From contig CP136064.1 of the NCBI GenBank assembly GCA_032622095.1, positions 216,272,205 through 216,336,204 on the forward strand: DNA of 64,000 bases, written 5' to 3'. The position numbers and the translations under genes are program-made. Shown here piece by piece: positions 44,354 to 56,853 of this stretch (position 1 is the first letter of the stretch; each line of letters opens with the position of its first letter). Under the pieces are notes generated by a model. That model was given only the letters and a program-made list of their open reading frames with translations. It had not been told where the DNA came from and made no database searches. This stretch comes from Siphonodentalium dalli. Taxonomy: Eukaryota; Mollusca; Scaphopoda; Gadilida; Siphonodentaliidae.

Positions 44354-45527
44354 TAGTCCAGTGCATTTAAGAGAAAAAAATGCCAAACCCGGAACTAATT
44401 GCAACAGAATTTTTTTCTGCTGGAATAAGTACATAAACCCTCCATAAACAACATACTAAAAATCGGCAAAAATCGGAAAAAGGGAAATTGGTGAATTTCG
44501 TGAAATAAATTTATGCATTTTTGTCCATTCTAAAAGGTTTTGGGGCATAAATACAAAAAACAATGGGTGTTTTAACGTGTAAAATTATTTGAACTTTCCT
44601 CGCACAACACTTTAGTGTTAAAAAATTAGCCGTACATTGGTTATGCCATCCTATGTCACTTTATTTTTCATTTTTCAGGAAACTGACTCCAAATTTTAAC
44701 GTTGGTATAGGGGTATGAAAATCATAAAATGCAATCTTATCACCAAATTACAGCCATTTCAGACACAATGTTGTTTTCTTCCAGTTTGTGTACATTCCCG
44801 TTGCATTATAAAACTGCTTAAGACGTTATTGGACATTGATTTAGAATTTTATGTCCATGTTATATAAAAACAATCCCAAAATGCCAATTTGACATTTCAC
44901 TGCCAAATTACGACAAAAAATAGTATAGCTCTGTCAATGAACATAAACAAAGGAAATGTTAAATGACCTCAAATATGGCATTTCATCACACGAGTTCTAT
45001 GTCAAGGCAAATTTGGCCAAGTCCATACAATGGAACACACATTTTGTTTGAGAATATTTTATTCTTATTAATCATAGATGCACATATTAATCATACGTTG
45101 TGTTTTACTAAAACAGTGAAAAAGTCATTAATTTTGCAATAGTTTTTTTAATAATTAATCATAAAATACGGCATTTGGCGAAATTAAGGCTCCGAAATCA
45201 GGTAAACTCGCGTTTTTGAAGACACACAACTCGAAAAATACTTAACGAATCTGGGAATGGTTTCCAGTTCTGGTTTCAGAAAAATGAGGTCAACAAAATA
45301 GGTATGATATTTGTAGAGCTTGTAAATTTGAATTTTTGATATACATTCATGAAAATCCATAAATTGATGATTTGACCAAATTTTCCCCAATTATTTTTCA
45401 TGAAATTTACCAATTTCCTTTTTTCCAATTTTTAGTATGTTGTTTATGGAGGATTTATTTAACTATTACAGCAAAATAAAATTCTGTTGCAATTAGTTCT
45501 GGGTAAAACCATAAATGCACTGGACTA
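44354..45527. mobile_element. 1.17-kb non-autonomous element with ~170-bp TIRs
   Basis: The two ends are inverse over ~170 bp: TAGTCCAGTGCATTTA, AACTAATTGCAACAGAATTT, CTCCATAAACAACATACTAA, GGAAATTGGT. Flanks TAA (44351-44353) and TAA (45528-45530) could be a 3-bp duplication as in Harbinger; TA or AT are also possible because of the terminal sequence. No transposase frame. Confidence 0.75.
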
Positions 45528-45530
45528 TAA

Positions 45531-46716
45531 AGCCGTGCATGTGAGAGTATAGAGATAGATAGATACCTTGTGGCTATTGTACAGCAGAAAATTACAACAG
45601 AAATGGTGATGAAATGCTATAGCTGATCCCAAGCAGGGGGCTAATATCACAAACTCCCCTGGAACCTATTTTTCAAAGACTCTTAATTTGGATTGATTGA
45701 AATGACTATCGACTGACAATTATGCTGAAGTAGATCTGCATTTTTTATCTGTACGGATATATAGCAGCAAAACGGTTAAGGCTAAATATCAACTTCAACT
45801 CAGTATTTATCATCAACTTCGTAAATAGCAACCAGACATATGAATCAGCGGAGTGACTTTAGTTTTCCGACTCAATCCATCTATTTTAAGTTCCCAAGAA
45901 ACAAAATACAAAACTCCCATCGAAATATACTCAGCCATTATCTTTAATTTGATTGCGAAAAATGTCGCCAGAGTTTAGTTTTGGTTTCACAATAAGCATC
46001 ACGTGGCCGATAGAGGGGTATGTGATGTCATTGCGGTAAGGAATTCCTTACAACATATCTTGATTAAATATGGATAACATGTAAACTAAGGGCATTTATA
46101 TCAGCCTACATGAGGCAAAAAGTATATCAGGATATGATGTATGGTTACCATGGTTACCAAAATACCAATTTAAGGATGTGAACATATGCCTACCAAGCTG
46201 GTTTTTGTTCAGGTAAACTATAATTAAATTAGCGATTAAAACAGAACATTTTGCACCGTCTTTAGAGATGATTCTTCAGATGAGTTATAGATGTTGTGAA
46301 TTTCATAGTAAAACAGTTCTATTACCAGTATTCACATCTCTAAAAAATATCAAAAATATTAAAATTCAACCACATCTATTTGAGGAAAGTACATAGACCT
46401 ACTATCGTAAAACACGATATTGGATATAGGCCTATCGAGATACTATATATTTGGCTAAATTATAAAATGTGATTATATTGGTTCTGTATTCAATTTATAA
46501 GAATAATTCAATTTTCTTGTAAGAACCAGATTTCCGATTTTAGTCTATATTTCTAATTCCGAAAGAAAGGGATTGAATTCCTTGTCGTCTAGCCTAACTA
46601 GTTTACAAGTTTTGTCAATTAATGTAAAATTTTAGCCCAAAATCGAGGATGATGCCATTTTATGGCATCTCCTGAAGTGGGAAGCTTGAAATTATCTTCC
46701 AGAGAGTGGGTATGTA
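45531..46716. other. No gene recognised
   Basis: AT-rich non-coding sequence. Confidence 0.45.
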
Positions 46717-46897
46717 CAGTAATGCCCTAAATAATCCACTTCTTAACCACAGCAGAATTATGGGTAATTTTTCAGGATTTAGTCGGAAATATGAGAGCTT
46801 TCCGATGAATGGCAACAAGCCATATTTCCGACTAAATCCTGAAAAATTACCCATAATTCAACTGTGGTTAAGGAGTCGATTATATAGGGCATTAATG
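46717..46897. mobile_element. Pogo/Tc1-like palindromic MITE with internal deletion
   Basis: TA-flanked CAGTAATGCCCTAAATAATC to TAGGGCATTAATG. The left arm lacks the inner ~30 bp (GGAAATATG joins AGAGCTTTCCG), leaving an asymmetric hairpin. Confidence 0.85.
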
Positions 46898-48677
46898 TAT
46901 TTGAAAATACCTAGCTACAACTTCTGTTACTGATGGGCCGCGCTATAAATAAAACATCTAAATTATAAATACTAGCAATTAAATTCAACCAACATGAGCC
47001 CAACCTCCATATAGATTATTATCTGTTTCTACCTTGTGTTTACAGCCTCTGTCATTGAGTTTAACACACATGCACTCATAATTCTGAATTCGCTCTCACT
47101 TTAAATATTGCATGAGCTCAATTTAGCCCCACATCCATGTTGCACATCGATAAAGAATCAATCGCCGATGATTCACACACCACATGCTTCAAGATAAAAT
47201 CTCAAAATAGTTTGACATTTTCAAGTTGTCCTACTTGGGTAATCAAGAAAAAGCTCAGGATTGCATATAAATAGTTTAAATTTGTTCTAATTTTACAATA
47301 CAGGACAACAAAGAATATATCCATTTTAATTGATTATTTTGTATTACATGTAGTTCCACGAACTTGATCAGACCAATGATCTGAAAATTTCTGGAAATCA
47401 CCCTTGTGAATCACATGGCATTATTTTGATTGTATTTACATTTCAAAAAGCCGATTTAAATAGGAATTTTGACTCATATATCTAACGTTATAAATAAAAC
47501 AGTCATTTCTTTCAAACATCATCAATTTTATTCATAACATTTTTAATGTGAAATAAACATGGATGCATGCTTTGAACATTATTTGGCAACAAATAAATCA
47601 CATGTAAACAAATAATAAGGGAGTTTATTTTATGATATCAGTTTTGTCTTTAAGCATACCACCACCAGACCTAAGTTGCTCCTGATATACAGGCATATTG
47701 ATGAGTAGAAAGGTGGGCTCATATGGATACCGGTAGGCCCTATATGAATGAGCCTTGTTATAATAATTGAAGTGTGACAGCATATAAAGGTCTAGTCAAT
47801 GAGGCAAAAACAGTTTGTGGAGACGACATGACAAGTGCAGTCTTATCTGGGTTCTGTCCGCAAATCCAAATGACGTTTCAACGCTATGATACATCTCATG
47901 ATGTCTAACTTGTTTTAATTTAGCTAACCAACAAAATTTAACTTAAAGACGTTATGGACTGGTACGGGTGTGTGAAACTGAAAAGTTAGTATTCATGAGC
48001 TTTGTCAATTGGAGTAACGTAGCATTCTACTAACATTGCCGAAAATCTCAAGCAAATCGACCGTATCACTCCATAGAAAACATCGTCCGAACTATACTCA
48101 ATTGTAAATATTTACTTCTTTATTCGGGACGCAACTATTGGCGATAAACTAACGAAAATGATTTTGCCATCAAGAGTCACTGTATTACTGAATATATAAG
48201 AATGACGGTGTGTCGTCATTTTGGAGATAACATGAGTAACAATAACTACTTTGAACAATGTTATTCTCCATTTCTATTTGATCACCCTACCTGAGTGTTT
48301 CACATCACTTTAAATGAAACTATTTATAATACATATAATTGTTTATAAATAAATAAATAATTTAATTGTTCATTACCACATAGGAATTCATCGGTAGTTG
48401 TGAAGTAGCCAATTTTATCGGTGATGACACACGTACATACACAACCCAAGCAAGAAAGGTTATTGAAATAATACTGTTTCCTTGGATAATATACCAGATA
48501 GAGTGGAAACAGTGTTTTTAATTGCAAAGAATAGAGGATGCATTTTATCTAAATGACTTTTTTGTTCATTTCAAGATAGAGATTAGTAATCTTCACTATC
48601 TTGCATGTGCGTCATAAACCAAAATGAGGCATAATCGCCTTCAAAATACCCATCATATTAAATTAGAATGCCTTATA
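46898..48677. other. No gene recognised
   Basis: AT-rich non-coding sequence; nothing supported in 1.8 kb. Confidence 0.45.
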
Positions 48678-48890
48678 CAGTAATGTCCTAAATAATCGAC
48701 CCGTAAACCACAGCAGAATTATGGGAAATTTTTCAGGATTTAGTCGGAAATATGGCTTGTTGCCATTCATCGGAAAGCTCTCGGTAAGAGCTTTCCGATC
48801 AATGGCAACAAGCCATATTTCTGACTAAATCCTGAAAAATTTCCCATAATTCTGCTGTGGTTAAAGGATCATATACTTTGGGCATTATTG
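48678..48890. mobile_element. Pogo/Tc1-like palindromic MITE, asymmetric subfamily
   Basis: TA-flanked. The right outer arm (AAAGGATCATATACTTTGGG) matches the copy at 15558-15769, not its own left arm; the inner arms are inverse with two or three differences. Confidence 0.85.
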
Positions 48891-50027
48891 TACCTGGTCA
48901 AACAGATAGGCAATGTAAATCCAGCCTGTTATACTGCTAGCTCAACTTTAAGAAAGGTTAAACTGTTGGAAAATTATTAAACCAAATCCATATATCAATG
49001 TATTAGATAAACTTAACAGTGCTAGCTTTGGCTTTGTTATGATGAAACTCTAGTTTTAGTGTCTTTACTACAGACCTTATTAATCTTTGAAATAAATATA
49101 GAAAGAAAGGTAACTCTATCTTGCATTGTAAATACATGAAAAAGGAAATAAACTCTAAAATTGTGTCCCCTGGAATGGCATGGATGAGAATGTTACACAA
49201 AAAGAAATACTGTGTATATTCAAAAACAGCAAGAAGAGGACCTCCATCTTGGTAATGAGTTTACTAGTTCTAACACATTAGGAGGCCTACTTCATACAGA
49301 TTAAAACAAATCTGCAATCGTCATCTCTTCATTTCTTCATTTAGGGTAGGCATAACTACAATGAGATAAATCTCAACTTCCAATGAAACCTTATGAAACT
49401 TTTGTTGTTGATTTTTTTGTGAGGCATTCCCATACTATTTTATATGCAGTGTAGGTCATTAACACGGTGACTGCCACTACAAGTTAGCATGTAGTAAAAG
49501 GTTCCATGGGTACAGCCACTATGAGTTTAACTTGTAGTTAAACTTGTAGTGGTTTATTTCTGACAGTGGAATATAACCGGTACCAAAATAGTGCCAGAGG
49601 CTCTGATGGAAACTTAAGCTCTTCCTCAAGTGAATGCACATGCAGTTTCAGTTCCCTGACAATGAGTGTACCATTGTTTATATAGAAATTCAGATATGAT
49701 TACATCTGTATATTGTACAGCCCTTTGTGTCATCTAAGACATAATATTTATTTACTTACAGGACAATAATTAAAGATGAACCCAGATGCCAGTTACAACA
49801 AAACCAATATTTTTTTCCAGAAGGAACTACTCGTCAATGAGTATTTAATAAAGAGATGATTAACTTCTACACTCAGATTCATACTGATGCTGAGTCTATC
49901 ATATCACCGCCAATATCCCCCAAATTACATCACATCATGCTAAGTTAATCATTTCGATTGGACACTTCTATCTTGGTGCGACTAATAGTGAGTTCCGATT
50001 TGCGCTACTGACTCGGGAATCCCGTGG
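48891..50027. other. No gene recognised
   Basis: Non-coding; a small inverted/direct repeat of AACTTGTAGT near 49530. No KDM6A exon was recognised here. Confidence 0.45.
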
Positions 50028-50240
50028 TTAAGGATATAGAAAGTCCAGTAGTCAGGTCCACCATAGCTCATTTGTTGAACTTATTAGCTGAACATATCCC
50101 TCCAATAAATAGGAATCCCTGTGCAGGTTATCTATCGACTGATTATTTTTCATGAACACACCTCCATATGAACAATAGACCATTCCAATGTATACTTTTT
50201 TAACTGAGTGGGAAAATCCATTTAGTATAGAAAGGGATAT
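50028..50240. mobile_element. piggyBac-like MITE, family C, just 3' of a host exon
   Basis: TTAA 50028-50031 then GGATATAGAAAGTCC (eroded left end); right end CATTTAGTATAGAAAGGG followed by ATAT. It lies in the intron about 40 bp from the KDM6A exon at 50282. Confidence 0.65.
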
Positions 50241-50281
50241 GTACATGCTGGCTGTAAAACACAAAAAACAAGATTACTCAC

Positions 50282-50340
50282 CAATTGTATGTGTTAAAGT
50301 GGAAATACACCAAACCCAGGCCATATAAGAAGGCAGCATC
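50282..50340 (-). CDS. KDM6A: KDM6A/UTX exon (TPR domain, fourth exon in window)
   Basis: 59-bp exon. On the minus strand the acceptor ATTTACAG precedes GATGCTGCC and the donor is CAATTG/GTGAGT. It enters in phase 0 directly after the previous exon's TGGAAG and leaves after two bases of a codon (TG, expected Trp). The product reads DAAFLYGLGLVYFHFNTYN, close to the conserved NAAFLYGLGLVYFHYNAFQ of animal UTX. It forms part of the first TPR helices of the nuclear H3K27me2/3 demethylase that works with the KMT2C/D complex. The next exon was not found in the window. Confidence 0.85.
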
Positions 50341-51649
50341 CTGTAAATATTATTGACTAGATTTATGAATCCAGGCATACTCCCAATGACATATATGTAT
50401 ACAGTGGATATATCTATTATATATAAACTGTCACAACAAAAAACATCCCCATCATATAAACCAGAAAATTATCATACATTCAAATACAGGGGACATCATT
50501 TTACACCATTTTAAATAATCTACACCATTAGGTTGATATATGATAATTTTGAACCCCTAAGGTTAGGTTAGCAAAGTTCGTGAGTACTTACAGATTAATT
50601 TATTCAATTAAAAAAAATTATATTAAGTAAAGCTTGTACAGGCACTTGAATAACACAAGCACTATGTCTAGACAAACATGAAGCATGTGCCAGGTTAGAG
50701 TTGTTATTCTCAGTATGTTAGACAAAGAATAAATATATAGAAGGATCCTTTATTTAATATTATAGTACATCTTTCGCATTTAATAATATTTTTTGTCAAA
50801 AAGAGGTGTTTAAGAGAGGTGTTCAATTTGTAGAAAATCATGCCATCACGAAACATGAAACCACGATTACAAGAGTGATCAAGTCGCAAATATTCCATTA
50901 ATATATATTAATTATTGAAACTTTAATAAAAAAATAAATGTAAATATTATTTAGATAAAACTAATGATCAAATTGTATAGATAAGACAAAACAAATTTTA
51001 AAGACCAACTTCATAATGATCTTATCGCAGTTTAATTATGTCACTGACAATCTGCCGATTCAATGTTTTATACTAACCTCTTTTGAGGAGAGCTTTTGAA
51101 TAGCATGAATTGTAGATTCAGGGCTTAAAATCTGACGATAATCAGAATCATGATTTCTGGTTGATTCTCATAAAAAAAGCAGCTGATTCACCGTAGAAAT
51201 GCTCAATTATGATTCTCACAAAATTTTATCGATTTTAAGGCCTAAGATCATTTTATAAACTTAATTTTCTTCTCTGAATTTGATGCTGCATACAAAGTCT
51301 GTGTGATGGTTCAATAATTCTGGATAAAACTATTTTGGGGACAAATGTGCCACAAGGGATTTATAGAGAACTAGTAGTTACATTGACAGTGCCTGTGAAA
51401 ACTCCATCCCAACAATAATATACATGTAACAATAGGTACAAAAACAAACTACCAAAGATATAATATAATTTTCAATTTTTCACTGAAGGGGTGAAAGAAC
51501 ATCGCAATATTTATTAGGCACCTGTTATTGTTGGGATAACTGATTAGGCCAATATGTTAGACAATCATACAAAACCACTGATCAGACGTGCATGCACATT
51601 CAGTTTCTGGAGGGCAAAATGTATAATATGTTCGGTTGCTTATGAACTC

Positions 51650-51800
51650 AAAATCCCATTTGGTGTTCGGAATAGGGAGGTTCAGATTATAGAGTTAATA
51701 GTTAGTGAGAATGCACTTGGTTGAATTTGGGACTGGGCAGTTCGTTCCTTATGGAGAGGGATTCAGTTTATAGAGGGCCCAGTTTGGAGAGGTTTTACTG
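51650..51800 (-). mobile_element. Pogo/Tigger-like transposon end, solitary
   Basis: Read on the minus strand it begins CAGTAAAACCTCTCCAAACT, followed by GGGCCCTCTATAAACTGAAT and further TCTATAATCTGAACCTCC. This series of AATCTGAACC-type subterminal words is typical of pogo/Tigger TIRs. TA follows the terminus. The partner end was not seen nearby. Confidence 0.55.
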
Positions 51801-51965
51801 TAGCCACCATCATCTGAGCCACCATCACCAGCACAATTTTTATGGCATGATGGCGATGAGTAAATTAATAAATTAATAGATAAGTGTTCACAGAAAAAGA
51901 AACCTGCTTTAAAAAGATTTGCCAAATGAAAATGATTTTGCCATAATGGGAATTATATCTGCATG

Positions 51966-52128
51966 ACACGAACCATGAGGCCTACTTTCTATTACATAAC
52001 ATATAATTCTATTACATTATATGTAATAGAAAGTAGGCCTCATAGTTTGTGGAAATTCCTGTTCCCAGGATTAAACCCTATATGTAATACAAAATACATA
52101 TAGGGTTTAATCTCGGGAATGGCAATTT
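51966..52128. repeat. Two adjacent palindromes
   Basis: 51966-52052: arms GAGGCCTACTTTCTATTACA / TGTAATAGAAAGTAGGCCTC. 52052-52128: arms GGAAATTCCTGTTCCCAGGA and AAACCCTATATGTA with their inverses. Adjacent position suggests one composite foldback element. Confidence 0.65.
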
Positions 52129-52179
52129 CCCAGTTCTGATAGTCGGCCCCCGATACCTGTGAAATCCATAGGTGAGACC

Positions 52180-52434
52180 CAAGCCTTGAAATAGTGTGTC
52201 TGTCATTTGCAGAATGAGGTTTCCAGAGGGTGAATTTAGTGATGCTACCCCGCATAGCGGGCTAGCATCACCAAATTCACCCTCTGGGAACCTCATTCTG
52301 CTAAGGTGTAAAGTAGAATGAGGTCCCCAGAGGGTGAATTTGGTGATGCTAGCCCACTATGCGGGGTAGCATCACTAAATTCACCCTCTGGGGACCTCAT
52401 TCTGCAAATGACAGACACACTATTTCAAGGCTTG
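52180..52434. mobile_element. hAT-like family E, short form, exact 8-bp TSD
   Basis: Ends CAAGCCTTGAAATAGTGTGT and inverse; TSD GTGAGACC at 52172-52179 and 52435-52442. Built from two ~90-bp palindromes (GCAGAATGAGG...CCTCATTCTGC), each with centre CGCATAGCGGG or CACTATGCGGGG, arranged as inverse of each other. Four copies of one ~45-bp unit thus alternate in direction. Confidence 0.92.
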
Positions 52435-52958
52435 GTGAGACCCGGGAATCAAAACTTTGCTTAACATTCGTAATGATTTTTCATATTTACTGCAATTTGA
52501 TGTTAATGTTTAGAGAATTGACTCGAATATCAATAGAATAATGAGTGGGTTGTGACAAGCTTTGCATTGAAGCTGCAATTGATCTCTCGGATGACTGACT
52601 TCCGCTGCATATCTCCGGCAGAATAAGCTGTGGTTGTGTTTAGCCACATGTGTGTGGTCTAGTTTTCTGTCATGGCACTGCCTCAAACCAACAGATCTTT
52701 CGCAGGCAGCATGATAAACTCATGCACATTGAATATATAAGAAATATGTGGGTTTCCAAAATTGGTATTCATTGCTAATTTGTGTGCACTATGTCACATA
52801 ACCTACATTTAATCACTCAGGACTGTGATAATCTTGTCCCTTATTCAAATTTATATATTACATGGGAAAATTCCCGGTTCCGACTCTTTTCATTCCCGGT
52901 TCCTCAAAAAATGGGAATATATTAAACCAGAATTACATAGGATTATTGCTGCACTTAC

Positions 52959-53008
52959 CTTCCACTGGTCTTTCTGAAGAGCATAGTATTTCTGGTAGAC
53001 AGTTAATG
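52959..53008 (-). CDS. KDM6A: KDM6A/UTX exon (TPR domain, third exon in window)
   Basis: 50-bp exon. Acceptor CTTTTTCCAG precedes CATTAACTG; donor TGGAAG/GTAAGTGC. The two leading bases complete an Ala codon begun in the previous exon. It encodes (A)LTVYQKYYALQKDQWK, matching the conserved ALSAYQRYYSLQSDYWK of UTX/UTY. It is short enough to be missed by gene finders; identity rests on in-frame joining with both neighbours. Confidence 0.87.
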
Positions 53009-54030
53009 CTGGAAAAAGAAAGTAAAATGTGGAAAATAATTGGAAATTATTTGTGCAATTAAAAGCCTTGTCTAACCGTTGCATTTATCACAGATCTGCT
53101 AGGCTTTCTCAAATCTTTGATAAATGGATACTCGATTTTTGGTAGCTACTAGATTTCAACTTATTCATTTGTTGAGATGTTCAAATTTCTCGCAGAATAC
53201 AGCACATAGAGGGCTCCATTTGGTGTCAAAGGGATGCTTGATAATCATTTCAACCATCAACTCCGCCACCCAACCGACATTGAGTGTTTTGTTATCTGGC
53301 CAACAACTGACCTACCCTAATATTGTCAAAATCAAGGCCGTGAAACTTGTTAATAAAAGGAAACTTTGCATCTCAATCTTGGCGCAAAAGTATTAATTTG
53401 AATGAAGCAGCTGTTTTGTACTTGTATACAGAAATTATAAATTAATAAATGGAAAACTGCCTTTGCCATTGATGTGTACGATGAATACGCTACCAAATAT
53501 CAGGCATCAAATGATGCAGCGGAATATTAACCAATCATGGCTCTAGTGATTGGTCTATTGATGCATTGTACATATACACACCTATGTAACGAGAGGCCGA
53601 TCACGATCGGCAGATGTTAACCCATCCCTTGGCGATAAAAATTTACTATGATTGGAATCATAAATGAGAGTTTTGGTGTTGAATTATATGAGTATACTGT
53701 ATGTACTATTATAAACAAATGTACATAACACAAATATTGGAATGTATGGGTCACCGGCATTTATATAAGAGAATGCACTGGTACAAGATATGTAATGCTA
53801 AACCACCACAGCCTTGGGTTAAATGTGAAAGGTGTGACCTGAACATGGAATACTTGGGTTAAGAGAGTCCAAGTCTACTGCTAATATCATGTGATGTTTA
53901 TTGTTGAATCTTTATTTTAAATTAGATACCATAGCCTTCTTTATCAGATTATTTGCACATTGTCATAAGAGACATCAGAAAATGATATAGCCTTATCAAT
54001 ACCTAAGTAGTCCAAAGGCATGGCATAAAA

Positions 54031-54322
54031 TTGGTGAATTGGATTTAATGTTGCTCCAAACAGATTTACAGGTACATAACAAGATTTTGGACCGATTTAA
54101 ACAAATTTGGTGTGGTGATTCGGGGTACCCTTTGCAGAGTTATAATGGTGTTAGTTTTTATCCGGACATCACAATATGTGTACCATACTATGGTGAATTG
54201 GATTTAATGTTGCTCCAAACAGATTTACCAGTACATAACACAAGATTTTGGACCGATTTAAACAAATTTGGTGTGGTGATTCGGGGTACCCATTGGCAGA
54301 GTTATAATGGTGTTAGTTTTTC
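54031..54322. repeat. Direct tandem duplicate, ~145-bp unit
   Basis: GGTGAATTGGATTTAATGTT, GCTCCAAACAGATTTAC, TTGGACCGATTTAAACAAAT and TTGGTGTGGTGATTCGGGGT occur twice in order. The 99-codon frame across it is a by-product of the duplicate. Confidence 0.8.
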
Positions 54323-54449
54323 AAATTTTCAAACTTAAAAAATTAATTATTTTTAATTATTTTAAAAAAGGGACACATTGGGAACCTTTTTAATCAACTT
54401 GTATCATAATCATCAATATCTAAATGAAAATGAAAGTGTCAATGACACT

Positions 54450-55935
54450 GTAGCTCAACTTGGAAAGGGAATAATTTAATGTATTACAGTCAATGGAGCG
54501 ATTAGGAATATGGAAAGTTGAATGTCTGATACTAGTTTATAGACATGAAGAGAAAAGTAAAATCCAAGATGGCTGCTGGCGGCCATGTTTTCGGCCGAAT
54601 GACCCCAAAATGAGTCGTTCCCATCAACATGTCATCATTAACATCCATGACAAATTTGATGATGATCAGACTAAAGGTACGACCTGTAGCCCGTGCTAAA
54701 GAATTTAGTCATACAAAGAGTAAAATCCAAGATGGCTGCTGGCCGCCATGTTTTTTGGCCGAATTACCCCAAAATTACTCGTTCCCATCTACATGTCAAT
54801 ATTAACATCCATGACAAATTTCATGATGATCAGACGAACAGTACGACCTGTGGCCCGTGCTAATGGATTAAATTTTGAAATCCAAGATGGCCGCTGGCGG
54901 CCATGTTTTTTTACCGAATGACCAAGCCTTGAAATAGGGTGTCTGTCATTTGCAGAATGAGGTCCCCAGAGGGTGAATTTAGTGATGCTACCCCGCATAG
55001 CGGGCTAGCATCACAAAATTCACCCTCTGGGAACCTCATTCTGCAGAGGTGTAAGCAGAATGAGGTCCCCAGAGGGTGAATTTGGTGATGCTAGCCCACT
55101 ATTCGGGGTAGCATAACTAAATTCACCCTCTGGGGACCTCATTCTGCAAATGACAGACACCCTATTTCAAGGCTTGCGAATGACCCCAAAATGACTCGTT
55201 CCCATCTACATTCCAATTTCAACAGCCATGACAAATTTTATGATGATCAGACTAAAGGTACGACCTGTAGCCCGTGCTAAAGGATTTAGTCATACAAAGA
55301 GTAAAATCCAAGATGGCTGCTGGCGGCCATGTTTTTGGGCCGAATGACCCCAAAATGACTCGTTCCCATCTACATGTCATTATTAACATTCATGACAAAT
55401 TTTATGATGATCAGACTAAAGGTACGACCTGCAGCCCGTGCTAAAGGATTTAGTCATACAAAGAGTAAAATCCAAGATGGCTGCTGGCGGCCATGTTTTT
55501 GGGCCAAATGACCCCAAAATTACTCGTTCCCATCTACATGTCAATATTAACATCCATGACAAATTTGATGATCATCAGACTAAAGGTACGACCTGTAGCC
55601 CGTGCTAAAGAATTTAGTCATACAAAGAGTAAAATCCAAAATGGCTGCTGGCCGCCATGTTTTTTGGCCGAATGACCCCAAAATTACTCGTTCCCATCTA
55701 CATGTCAATATTAACATCCATGACAAATTTCATGATGATCAGACGAACAGTACGACCTGTGGCCCGTGCTAATGGATTGAATTTTGAAATGGATGGCCAC
55801 TGGCGGCCATGTTTTTTTACCGAATGACCCCAAAATTAATCATTCTGGTCTAAATGTTGATGTCAACAGCTATGACAAATTTCATAATGATCCGATCAAA
55901 GGTACGACCTGTAGACTGCATTGTTGACGCCAATA
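54450..55935 (+). mobile_element. Tandem-core repeat element, second copy
   Basis: A 5' part with TAGCTCAACTTGGAAAGG (54458) resembles one arm of the 3' hairpin of the copy at 1-836. About seven ~163-bp core units follow (AAGATGGCTGCTGGCGGCCA, GACCCCAAAATGACTCGTTC, ATCAGACTAAAGGTACGACC) up to about 55915, then ATTGTTGACG, the same transition as at 733. The tail and hairpin are missing. It is interrupted at 54923-55176 by a family E MITE. Confidence 0.75.
54923..55176. mobile_element. hAT-like family E, short form, nested, exact 8-bp TSD
   Basis: TSD CGAATGAC at 54915-54922 and 55177-55184. Neighbouring core units of the host array read CCGAATGACCCCAAAA without interruption, giving the empty site. 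Structure as in 52180-52434, with the private variant AATAGGGTGTCTG / AGACACCCTATT shared by both ends. Confidence 0.93.
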
Positions 55936-56334
55936 TAAAATGAGACATGGTATCAGATGAAAGTATCAGGAATGTTGAGATGTGTTAATCTTTAACTACA
56001 GAAATCCATGCAAGTGATTGAGGAGAAACCTAGAGATAACAGAAGAATGATTAATTGAAATTTAAAATGAGAACATCCCTACAAATGAATAATAGAGTAT
56101 TCCAATTAAAACTTTAGAACTGAATGGGACAGTCCATTGAATCATGAATGGGTACAGCTTCACCACTATCATAGAGCTATGTCCTTTATACAGTGGCTAA
56201 AAATAACTAATATTTCAATAAGACATCAGTTCTGCAGTCTCTCAGAACACTATCTATGCAGTTAAGCTTGCATTACTGGTAGTTAATTGTAATCTACCTG
56301 GGTTATCAAAAACTCAAATCTGTTCAATTCTTAG

Positions 56335-56853
56335 TTGAAAAAGGGCCATAACTCTGGTATAACAAATCAGATATAACCCATATTCGAACTCGATCTGTAT
56401 TTTGAGTTGAGAAACTCACATACAAAATTTGGTTCCTATCAGTTGAAAAATTGTTGATTTAACGAAGCATTCATGAATTCTATGTCAAAGGGCCATAACT
56501 CCATAAAAAAATACCCTCGAACTCGATCTGTATTTTGGGCTCTGAAACTCGCATACCAAATTTGGTTCCGATCAGATAAAAATTGTTCGAGTTATGACAG
56601 CATGCGTGAATTCGAGGTCGAAAAAGGGCCATAACTCCGTAAAAGAAAATTCGGATCAAACCCATATTTGAACTCGATCTGTATTTTGGTCTGAGAAACT
56701 CATATACAAAATTTGGTTCCGATCGGATAGAAAATTTTTGAGTTATCGCACCATGCGTAAAGTGTCTACTGACAGACAGACAGACAGACACACGACGAGT
56801 GGTCAATCTGGACGTCGACATTATGTTTACCATACTATGGTATGGGTAAACAT
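56335..56853 (+). mobile_element. Module/microsatellite/hairpin element (TTTACCATACTATGG family)
   Basis: About three and a half modules (AAAAAGGGCCATAACTC, CGAACTCGATCTGTATTTTG, AAATTTGGTTCCGATCAGAT), then CAGACAGACAGACAGACACA, then the terminal hairpin ATGTTTACCATACTATGGTA...GGGTAAACAT at 56823-56853. No frame is meaningful; the start is uncertain. Confidence 0.7.

Larger units (their letters stand above)
50341..52958 (-). other. KDM6A intron (2.6 kb)
   Basis: Lies between two in-frame exons. Contents: an eroded pogo-like transposon end at about 51650-51800 (inverse of CAGTAAAACCTCTCCAAACT followed by TA), two adjacent palindromes at 51966-52128, and a family E MITE at 52180-52434. The rest shows no element. 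Confidence 0.75.

Noticed and set aside
53740-53830. Further family B element
   Set aside because: Only AAGAGAATGCACTGGTACAA is recognisable; no termini or TTAA, so it is noted only as an eroded piece.
52040-54998. Repeated frames beginning MRGSITKFTLW
   Set aside because: Translation of family E palindromes; they occur in both directions.
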